Positions 22,333-33,400 of a stretch of DNA of 64,000 nucleotides are shown piece by piece (within the stretch, counting starts at the first letter, position 1; each line of letters starts with the position of its first letter). Source of the DNA: Neoarius graeffei. Lineage: Eukaryota > Chordata > Actinopteri > Siluriformes > Ariidae. A model generated the notes under the pieces. That model worked only from the letters and a program-made list of their open reading frames with translations, was not told where the DNA came from and made no database searches. Made by a program: the position numbers and the translations under genes. The stretch covers positions 53,206,021 through 53,270,020 of the forward strand of contig NC_083587.1 in the NCBI RefSeq assembly GCF_027579695.1. Direction: 5' to 3'.

Positions 22333-24362
22333 CTGTAGGAGGCAGTGAGGAGACACAGAAAGCAAAGAAGGAGCATTACACGCACGCTAAAAAATAAATA
22401 AACTCAACGGCTGTTATGGTAATGTCAGGATACTAGTATTGCACCTTCCCATAGTCCATATGTATATCTTGTTAAAGGTAATTCCAGGCAGCAGCTATAC
22501 AAAATACAGTGTATAAAATAAGCACCGTACTGCACTACACACTCGTCTCCTTATGCTGCAAGTGCACACTGGTTTTGATATAAAAGAGCAAGTTAGGGGA
22601 AGTGAATACAGGTTAAGAAAGGAAGAAAATGTAAGGATAAGCAGCTGACCTTTGCTCTGATGACCTTTCCGAATGGGAGGAATTCGTTATACAGGCGGTT
22701 GGTGTCCACGCTGTAGTCGATGTCCTGTATATACAGTTCGACTCTCTAAAGAACAGAAGGCAAAGTCAGCATCCAGTGTGTTTGTTAAATCAATCAAAAA
22801 GCTAAAAGTGTGAGACAGCATAACACAGCTGTGCAAGACCAGGTCCAAAAGCATAAATGTAAAAGTCATAAAGCAGCATTCACAGACAAACGAACTCAGA
22901 CACACCACCTTGTCTATATACGGACACAAAGGCACATCCTTTCAGACATCTGATCTGCAGACAGACTTTAGGTGGTTGACAAATTATGGATAGCTCAAGA
23001 ACTACGGGTTATGGAAATATAATAAAAAAAGGATACAAAATACAGATTGGTCACGGATTTCATACGGATGATGCATCACGGATGGCTAATTTTACGGACG
23101 TTGCAATGAGTCTACAGAACAATGACACAGATGCCACAAAGACTGTCTCCACAGTGACGTTATCTGCCAATGGTAGCTACATGATGGAGGTCGAAGCACC
23201 AGATAAAGTCGAGCCAATTCTCACTAATCGGCAGATGAGTTTTTCGATAAGAGATGTGGAACATCTAATATTATTCTCTCCAGATTCACTGGACATGAGC
23301 AATCACGCACTCTGATTGGCTACTCTACTACTAGGCTATCAGCTCATATACCGTGAGTAGAGAAAAACAAAATGGTGGAGCGTGTTGCTGAACCAACTGA
23401 GGACAAAATAAAAAGTCTACTCAAAAACAAAGCCCCCAAAATTGTTAAGTATTTAAAAGAAACAGAAATCGCTAAAAGAATATAGGGTTTTTTTTTCACA
23501 AAATGTCTCCTGTTCCACACTCCAGCCCAGTTGGTGGTGGTAATGCAGCTGTCAGATATGACGTAGGCGGATGTATGTGCAAAAGTCTCATCTCATCTCA
23601 TTATCTCTAGCCACTTTATCCTGTTCTACAGGGTCGCAGGCAAGCTGGAGCCTATCCCAGCTGACTACGGGCGAAAGGCGGGGTACACCCTGGACAAGTC
23701 ACCAGGTCATCACAGGGCTGACACATAGACACAGACAACCATTCACACTCACATCTACGGTCAATTTAGAGTCACCAGTTAACCTAACCTGCATGTCTTT
23801 GGACTGTGGGGGAAACCGGAGCACCCGGAGGAAACCCACGCGGACACGGGGAGAACATGCAAACTCCGCACAGAAAGACCCTCGCCGGCCACGGGGCTCG
23901 AACCCGGACCTTCTTGCTGTGAGGCGACAGCGCTAACCACTACACCACCGTGCCACCCATGTGCAGAAGTGCACATACCTATTTGCAAAGGTAAATATAT
24001 ACAAGGGTGAAAACAGACACACAGGCAAACAGTCCAAATCGGCAGGTTAGATCCAAAACATTGAACATGCAAAGGGTCGAGCGAGGCGCAAACGGGATAT
24101 CAAAGGCAGAGCAAAAACGTGAATGAGGAACAGGAACAACAAACAGGAAACCAGGAAATCAGAAACAAGTGTAGAAAGGCGTACTGATGTAGCGTAATGC
24201 TTTGCACCAATAGTGCATCTAAACAGTCCTTAAATAGGTGTACATATAGCTCCTTAAGTTCAGGTGCGCGTCGTTAACAGTGCGTGTGCTGGAGTCCGTT
24301 TGACGTGCACATGCCAGGGGCGCGCCTTCAGGTGCACGCACCACAGTGAGCAGGACTGACAG

Positions 24363-24427
<65 letters not shown>

Positions 24428-27400
24428 AACTCCATCCAGGAGCAAAAATCCATCCTACTTGGCTCTGGTGGAGGCTCGTGTTCAGGTTCAGGACAAAACT
24501 TGGACTCCTGATTTGCTCTGGTTTCAGGCTCTGGAGATGGCTCAGGCTTGAGCTCTGGAGGTGACTCAGGTTCTAGATTTGGACTTGGACTCAAGCTCTG
24601 TGTACTGGACTTGGGCTTGAACTGTGGAGATGACTCAAACTCTGGATTGGACACAAACTCTGGAAATGACTTGGGCTCTGTGCAGGAAGCACGCTCAGAC
24701 TCAGGACTTGGACCCTGGACTTGGCTTGGATCCAGGACTTACAGTGGACTCGAGCTCCGGGCTGGATTCAAGCTCTGGAGATGACTTGAGCTTTGGGCTG
24801 GACTCTGGCTCCAGCTCAGGAGATGACTCAGGCTTGAGCTCTGGATCTGACTCGGATTCAGGGCTGGTAGTGTGCTCAAGCTCAGGGCTGGACTCGAGCT
24901 CTGGAGATGACTTGAGCTTTGGACTGGACTCTGGCTCCAGCTCAGGAGATGACTCAGGCTTGAGCTCTGGATCTGGCTCGGATTCAGGGCTGGTAGTGTG
25001 CTCAAGCTCAGGGCTGGACTCAAGCTCTGGAGATGACTTGAGCTTTGGACTGGACTCTGGCTCCATCTCAGGAGATGACTCAGGCTTGAGCTCTGGAACT
25101 GGCTTGGACTCAGGGCTGGAAGTGTGCTCGAGCTCTGGACTTGACTTGGGACTGGACTCGAACTCTGGGGATGACTTGGGCTCAAGGCAGGAATCACGCT
25201 CAGACTCTGGACTCGACTTGGGTCCTGGACTTGACTTAGGCATGGGCTCGAGCTCTGCCAGCGCATTGCTATGGTCCTGGCTGGGTGGCAGGACGACGAT
25301 GATGTCTTCATAGCCGGGCAGTGGCTAAACAATGGCGCCTTCATAGCCGGGTGGCAGAGGAACGACAACGCCTTCATAGTCAGTTGGCGGCGGGACGAGG
25401 ACACCTTCATAGCCAGCTGAGGCAGAGGTCGTCCCGTCGTCCTCTAACACAGGTTCTGGAACAGGCTCAGGTTCTGGCATAGGCACTGGAGCTGGTGCAG
25501 GCTCCGACTCTGGCGTTGGCTCTGATGATCTAGCTGACATGGGCACTGGCTCTGGAGTAGACACTGATGTAGGCTCTGATGCTGGCTTTGGCACTGGAGC
25601 TGGCACGGGTTTTGGAGTAGACACTGGCGCAGGCTCTGACACTGGTGTTGGCTCTGGCACTGGAATAGATGCTGGCATTGTCTTGGGTTCAGGCGCTGAC
25701 TCTGATGCAGGCTGTGGAACTGGTTCTGGTTCAGGTTCTGGTTCTGGAACTGACTGTAGAATAGGCTGTGGTATTGGTTCTGGACTGACTGCCTTTAGGA
25801 GGCACTCTAGAGCAATGGCCTCCTCTGCTGCTGTGTCGGCCTCAGGCATGATAGCCCCCTCCCAAAAATGGGAGTTCTTCTCTAAGGACTCATAAATAAA
25901 TCAGAGCATTACCTGAAAATCCTGTGAGCTCTGAAGGCATGGGTGCTCTAATCTCATGAGGCACTCGGCCCATTGGCGTGCTTGTCCAGTCAGCCAGGAA
26001 ATCATGAATGTAACCCAGATTGGTTCTGGAGGCTTGGGTTCCTCAAGGTCTGCATAAAAGATGCCACACTGGATGCTGAATCCACATGGGTAATACTCTC
26101 CATTGTAGGGTGTATGAGTGTAAACACCAGTACGCTGCCAGAAAACTGAGGTTAGAGGCTGAGATACAAAATTTTGGAAGTGGCATAGCATGGTCTACTG
26201 GAACCCTTCTGCTACATCCATTGTTTGGCAAAGTATTCTGTCAGATATGAGGTAGGTGGATGTATGTGCAGAAGTGATTTATTTACAAAGGTGAATATAT
26301 ACAAGGGTGAAAGCAGACACGGGGCAAATAGTCCAAATCGACAGGCTAAATCCAAAACATTGAACATGCAAAGGGTCGAGCGAGGCGCAAACGGGATATC
26401 AGAGGCAGAGCGAAAATGTGAACGAAGAACAGGAACAACAAACAGGAAACCAGGAAATCAGAAACAAGTGTAGAAGGGCTCAGTAATGCGTACTGACGTA
26501 GCGTAATACTTCATACCGATAGTGCGTCTAAACAGTCCTTAAATCGGTGTACATATAGCTCCTTAATTAACTTCAGGTGCGCGTCGTTAACGCCGTGCGT
26601 GCTGGAGTCCGCTCGACGCACGCGCACCCAGGGTGCATCTTCAGGTGCACACGCCACAGCACAGTTTGCCAACCACCAAAAAACCCTAAAGAAGAAAACC
26701 TGCAAAAATAAAAAATAAAAAAGCAACAAAATGTGGAATAAAGGTATTTGATGGTAAGAATGTATCTTTTTTAATTTTCAGGAATTATTATCATCGCATT
26801 TTTCACAAATTGCTTCTGTCATTTCGCCGATTTGTTTACATTCTAAGCGGAAATGATTTTGTCGGATGTTTTGTATAAAGTTTTTATTTATCCAATTTGC
26901 AAAAAATAAAAATGCTGTTTCTCAAAGTCCACTGAATGTGGATAGAATAAAACAGTTATTCCACTCAATCTCGTCGTACATGGCTTATAGCCAACTCAGC
27001 CATCATTGCCTCATCAGCTATCAGCTCATGTACGACTCGATTTTGTGGAATAACTGTTAAATATACAGAGAACACAACTCTGAAATGTCATTTTTGCCAA
27101 AAGGGGGTGAAGTTTACATGTCACCCAAAGACTGAGGTAGAAACGAAGTTCGAAAAGAAGTTTACGTCCCGTTGTTGCCAAACTTTAAGAACATCACATG
27201 TGTTCCATTACATTGGTGACGAATCTACCGTATATCTAAACCGAAGGCACAGGGAAATTGTATAACAGTTGCAAACAAAAATATCCGTAAGACCAAAGCT
27301 CTTGTTATTAAAAAGATGGAGGAGACGGTAAAAACTAGCATGGACCGACTGAAGTGCCCATAAATAATACAAAGCGTCCGTAGCCACAGAAAAGGTGGCG

Positions 27401-30400
27401 GAAATCATGGACATGCCACAGAATCTCTGTCAAATCCATTCCCTCAAATAGAAAAAAAATGGAAGAAAGGCCAACTAAAGCTGCATGAATAAATTTGCAA
27501 GCAACTGCATATGAAGATGAAGGATTTGTTCGTTTCATTGCACCTTTCCGAATCTTATTGTAATTTTTGGCATGGGAGACATATTGAAAGAATTGAACCA
27601 AAGTCTTCAATTTCAACTTCTTAAAACAAATTAAGAAGTCGTAAACAATTAAATGTTTGGACTGCCGAAGTTCATAATAAAATAGCTTACCTGCATTTAA
27701 TTTACTATTGATATTTCACGGAAAATATCACATATCCATGAATAAAAGATCTGTACTTTATATTGCAGGGCTTTCCCCAGAAAAAGATATCAGAGCAGTG
27801 TTACTGATTTGGAGCCCAGCCCGTAAGGACTGGCCCGGCCCAGACACAATCGCTACGTGCCCCAATACACAGTCCTCCTCCGTCTTCTTTTCCTACAATT
27901 TATAACATGGAAAAATCCCCAAAGCTGTAAGTCATGAACAGTCCACTCCACATACAATCTGTCGGTCTCCGTTTGATCACAAAACAATAAAGGTTTCCCG
28001 AATCAACATGTCAGCAACTTCAAATCAATATTAGTGCCCCCTGCTGCCGATTTTCAGAATCAAGCCGAAAAGTTTGTCTACTCCGCTGGCGCCGCCATGA
28101 TTGAAAATCACGTGATTGCATTCCTGCGTGCTGTGCTGATTGTCCAAAGCCTGAACAGTGCTCGTGAACCTGACACGCCGTGCTGTTTTACCTATCAGTA
28201 TCCCCCAAAAGCAAAGGGGAGTCCCATATATGATTCGTACATTGGGGGAGTGCCTGTTATAGAGCGCACTTGTCCTGGGCCATCAGCATAGTGAGGTAGG
28301 GTGGCCAGTTCCTTTCCTCGCCGCTTTTAACTTCCCCAGTGTTTCCACCAGGTCCCCATTCACTGCTGGGTGGACAGGGAGCGAGCCCCAGATCCCCGTC
28401 GAGCCGAGGCTCGAACCAGGGACCGTTCGCTTAGCGGTCAAGCACTCTAACCACTTGGCCACCTGCGCTCCCAGTATCCCCCAATCAGCGCCCAAATAAA
28501 CTTTAGAATAATGATTTGAAGCCACATAGTGTATCAAAAATTTAGACTTTGTGTACTACTTGTTTAATTTCCAACCCTTCCTTACTATGACACGGTGTCC
28601 CATTTTACTCATTTTAACAGTTCACATTTAAAACACTGGTGTGTGGTTTCTTGCAGACGAATTCAACATCACTCACCTTTCAACCAATCAGCACGCAGCA
28701 ATACATTATGTTCAGTGCCAGTGGAGTAGACTGGAAGTTTTCTTCTTAGTTAAAAAAAAAAAAAAATCAACCATTTGGATCAATATTATCGACTTGAATT
28801 GAATAACTTGTTGGGCCGAGTCATCTTTATTGATTCATGATCAAAATAAGGTTGGTAGACTGGCAGTGGAGCTAGCAGTTTACAAAATACATGACTTCTA
28901 ACACAGGAACCCCCAGCTTTGGGGATGTTTCCATGTCATAACTTGTAGGAAAAGAAAATTGAGGAGGATTGTGTATTGGGGCATGTAGCGACTGTGGGCC
29001 CAGAGGGCCCTGAAGGCTACTGGGGGGGTCCAGGGGCATGCTGGCATGCTCCCCTGGAAAATGTTGAAATTAGAGACTTCTAATGGTACATTCTGGTGGA
29101 ATCTAGGCCTGATTTAAGCACAATTCAACATTAAATTTGCTGTTTTTTGCCTTGTCAAATATGCAAGGGGCAAAATTTAAAGGGCAAAATTAGATTTGAA
29201 ATGAAAACACTTGGTGGCACGGTGGTGTAGTGGTTAGCGCTGTCGCCTCACAGCAAGAAGGTCTGGGTTCGAGCCCTGTGGCCGGCGAGGGCCTTTCTGT
29301 GTGGAGTTTGCATGTTCTGTCCGTGTGGGTTTCCTCCGGGTGCTCCGGTTTCCCCCAAAGACATGGAGGTTAGGTTAACTGGTGACTCTAAATTGACCGT
29401 AGGTGTGAGTATGAATGGTTGTCTGTGTCTATGTGTCAGCCCTGTGATGACCTGGCGACTTGTCCAGGGTGTACCCCGCCTTTCGCCCGTAGTCAGCTGG
29501 GATAGGCTCCAGCTTGCCTGCGACCCTGTAGAACAGGATAAAGTGGCTAGAGATAATGAGATGAGATGAAAACACTTCATAGCATGCCTTTTCATTTTCC
29601 AGTTTCAGGATGCCAGGAACAGACTCGAGGTTAAATCACGCAACAGCGCCATCTAGTGACCAGTGTCGAGAACGTGGTTTTATGTATGATTTCACATGGC
29701 AGTCATTGCATGCATAGAAACCCTTTATTTTCATTTCTGGGTTGAGTCCCAGGATAGCCTAGACCTATATATTACAATGTCTTCCTATTTCTATAGTTGT
29801 TATTCATTTTCAGAGGGGAATAGGAGATATTTAGGTGCGGAAAGTACTCTGCATTGTTCAATTTATGGTATTGATTTTTTTTGGTGTGCAAGTGACAGCG
29901 TGGCGGAGCGACGTGTATCCGCACTTTAGAAAAAGCCCTGAATTATATTTTTTATTTTCTGTGAAATTACTGCTGTACCTTCTTGTTCTTACGGTGGTCC
30001 TTTGGGTGCTTGTCAATCTTGTCTTGTGCCTGTTTCTTATGTTCCTCATCCTCTGTAATCTGTATCTTCTGCACCCTGATCTCTAGAATATTATCCTTCT
30101 GCTCTTCAACATCTTCAGCCTGCTCCTTCAACAGGACGTCCTCAGCCTGCTCATTCTTCAACAGGACGTCCTCAGCCTGCTCCTCATTCTTCTGAACCTC
30201 CTCCAGCTCATCATCCTCAGCATCCGTTTTTTCTCCCCGTGACAGTGATGTGTCATCTGGAAGTCTGGATGGCTCAGCATCTTCATCATTCATGAGTTCT
30301 TCCCAAGGGAGTAATTTGGGAGTAGTGGGTCTGGATGGCAGTGGATCTATAATGTCCATCATTTCTCCCCACGTTAGTGCCTCACGTCTTGAGGGTACGG

Positions 30401-33400
30401 ATAACAAAGGCTCCTCAATGTCCTTAATTCCAGGCAGCAAATCAGAGATGGGTCGAGGCTCAGGCTTTGGCACAGCTGTTGATGTTGGTACTCGTGCCAC
30501 ATGTTGATCTGGACAAGGAGATAAAATGGAATTTTAAGATGGAATGAACATTATAATATTAAAGAATATGCAAAAGAATCAACAGCGGAAAACTGAGGTA
30601 TATTTTAAATCTTGTTTACCGAGTGTGAGCACGTCAGCGGCATGAGCCTGAGGAGTGTTAATCCTGCCATCTTCACACTGAGACAAAAAAAAAGAGAACA
30701 AATTATGAATTGATTGTCGTGTGAAATAATTATCTGCTATTACTGATTACTAGTGCTTTTTTTTTTTTTATTTCTTACCAGAGGTGTCTGAACGTCCTGA
30801 GGAAGCTGTGGAGCAAGATGATCCACTCCAGCTGAAATAAGCAAAACAACCAATATCACGTCAGTCATGTAACATTCTCATGACCTGGCCTGAATCAGAA
30901 ATATTACAGCCCGATATAAAAGTTTACTTAACTTTATTTCTCATTAACACCACTAAAAAAATAGCCTCAATGAGGCTGTAGCTCATACCGGCCACTGTTA
31001 TTGTGTGTGAATTTGAAATCTGATCAGTCCTGTAGGAGGAGTAGCGATTTTTGTGAAATTGCATATAACCCCTGTGTAGCCACATCCATGGCAGGTGGCG
31101 CCACCTGGTGAACAATTCTTGTTGGAATATATCTTTAGAGTCTTCTGGGTGAGTTTCAGTGAAAACGTCCTAGCAGTTTACAAACAGTAGTGTTTGGTGT
31201 GACGAGTCACCCAAAATTTTCAAACGCCCATAAAAATGTTAAATATGACAGGTGGCACCACTGTATTGACAACTTTTATACAGACCAACCTGGGGAACAT
31301 TCCATACGAGTTTGATCCAAATCTGATCACTCCTGTAGTAGGAGTAGCGATTTTCATGAAATTGCACATGACCCCCTCTGTAGCCTTATCCATGCTAGGT
31401 GGCACCACCTGATGAACAATTCTTGCTGGAATATGTCTTTAGAGTCTTCTGGGTGAGTTTCAGTGAAAACGTCCCAGTTTATGAAGCGTAGTGTTTAATG
31501 TGACGAGTCAACCAAAAATTTCAGACACCCATAAAATTGTAAATATGACAGGTGGCACCACCATCTTGACAACTTTTATGCACACCCACCTGGGGAACAT
31601 TGTATGTGAGTTTGATCGAAATCCGATCAATCCTGTAGGAGGAGTAGCAATTTTTGTAAATTGTAGACGGATGACAAACAATGCGTAATCGCATAAGCTC
31701 ATCCGGCCTGACCTACGGCTAGATGAGCTAACTAGGGTTTGAAAAGGAGAGTAACCAGAGCTCAGGATCGAACCAGGGAGTGGAGAGGCAGCAACGCTAC
31801 CCGCTGTGCCACCTTCAGCCAAAATGATGTGGAGAAAAATAAGCCTTTTAAATGCTCCTTACCACATATCTGTCCATCACCAGGATAAAATCCAGCAGGT
31901 GTTGCTGTTGTATGCTGCTGTTGCTGCTGAACATTGGAGAGTCATGATATGATGCCAGTAAAAAAAAAAATCAAAAGATAGACTCAAAAGCATGGTTCAT
32001 TATCAGGAATAAACATGAAAAAAATGCAAAAGACAAGACTATACATTCTAGTCTTTGGTCTTAAACACTGAAAAAATAAAGATTTGTTTAAATCACACAA
32101 CCAAATGTTTGATTTAGACTTGAAGAGCTGTTTGACTGGAATAGAAACAGTGTTATACCTGGACAGATGGGATGTGCTGTTCATTCATCTCTGTCACTGA
32201 GGGTGTGGGGTAGAAGTGGGGTGGCAGGATGGGGTGAGACAGAGGGTAGTAGTGAGGTGGTACGACAGGGTGGGGTGGGTTTGTTGCAGGCAAGATGTAG
32301 AATATTTGCTGAGGCTGGAACTGAAGGAAGAATAGAGTTCGATTTTAGATGAAGAAATAATTTAACAATGAATTACAAAAAGAAATGAGCAGGTACATAC
32401 TGAGACCTACTAAAGAAATAATTACATTTCTTTGAATAAACAGATCTGGATATATTACTTATTATTCTATCCACATTCACTGGATATGAGCAATCGCGCG
32501 CTCTAATTGGCTACTCTACAACTAGGATATCAGCTCATATACCATGAATAGAGAAAAACAAAATGGTGGAGCGTGTTGCTGAACCAACCGAGGACGAAAT
32601 AAAATCTCTACTCGAAAACAAACCCCCCAAAATTATCAAGTATTTAAAAGAAACAGAAATAGATAAAAATATAGTTTTTTGTCCCCCCCAGTATCTCCTG
32701 TTCCACACTCCAGCCCAGTCAGTGGTGGTAATGCACGTTTGCCAACCACCAAAAAACCCTAAAGAAGAAGAAAAAGAAAAAAAATACAAAAAAGCAACAA
32801 AATATGGAATAAAAGTATTTGATGGTAAGAACATATTTAAATTTTTTTATTTTTCAAGAATTATTATAGCAGGATTTTTCACAAATTGCTACGGTCATTT
32901 CGCCGGTTTGTTTACATTCTAAGCGGAAATGATTTTGTCGGATGTTTTGTATCAAGTCTTAATCCATCAAATTTGCAAAAAATAAAAATGCTCCGTTTCT
33001 CAAAATCCACTGAATGTGGATAGAATAATAAACGGTTATTCCACAAAATTGAGTCGTACATGAGCTGATAGCCAACGAGGCACGTAGCACTAAGTTGGCT
33101 ATCAGCTCACGTATGGCTCGATTTTGTGGAATAATTGTTAATTATTCTATCCACATTCACTGGATATGAGCAATCATGCACTCTGATTGGCTACTCTACT
33201 ACTAGGATATCAGCTCATATACCGTGAGTAGAGAAAAACAAAATGGCGGAACGTCGAAATAAAAACTCGACCCTAAAACTAACCCCCCCCAAAATACAAA
33301 AATAAATAAATAAATGAAATGTGGAGTAAAAGTATTTGATGTTCAGAATGTTTTTTTCAATGATTATTATTATAGCATTTTTCACAAATTGCTCCTGTCA

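Larger units (their letters stand above)
23550..26658 (-). mobile_element. Non-autonomous LTR retrotransposon
   Basis: Two LTRs of about 420 bp (26239-26658 is 5'; 23550-24345 is 3', with SINE) enclose about 1.9 kb. The internal region has a broken gag-like segment next to the 5' LTR, then a Ser/Pro/Glu-rich repeat ORF region and a CA tract; no protease, RT or integrase is present. Flanking bases GCAGC / GCACA may be a diverged 5-bp duplication. The gag type suggests Ty3/gypsy ancestry (inference). Confidence 0.8.
23272..26949 (+). mobile_element. TIR repeat W, copy 1, interrupted by an LTR element
   Basis: Ends ATTCTCTCCAGATTCACTGG and TCCACTGAATGTGGATAGAAT. Two further copies lie at 32464 and 33144. 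A short coding-like stretch starts MVERVAEPTEDKIKSLL at 23371. The LTR retrotransposon splits it after GTGGTAATGCAG; the uninterrupted copy at 32464 shows the empty site. Confidence 0.75.
27766..29940. mobile_element. Large foldback element with hAT-like ends
   Basis: Ends CAGGGCTTTCCCCAG and (reverse) CAGGGCTTTTTCTAAAG. Long internal arms also pair: 27790-27930 with 28912-29045 (CAGCTTTGGGGAT...). TTATATT occurs within two bases of both ends, possibly an eroded duplication. Two SINEs lie inside. Its right end is only 38 bp from the exon 6 donor of the RRM gene. Confidence 0.6.

Noticed and set aside
22986-23315. 109-codon plus-strand frame as a gene
   Set aside because: No recognised domain, no splice partners, overlaps the start of repeat W.
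24219-24445. Cys/Val and Thr/His repeat frames across CA tracts (also 55018-55227)
   Set aside because: Simple translation of dinucleotide repeats.
24548-25313. Plus-strand SGLDSSSGDD-type frame as the real product of the repeat region
   Set aside because: The LTR element and its gag fragment are on the minus strand; the plus frame is open because the repeat unit is a multiple of three.
30950-31680. CRISPR-like direct repeats
   Set aside because: Units are ~300 bp, adjacent, without spacers, in a vertebrate genome: a tandem repeat, not a CRISPR array.
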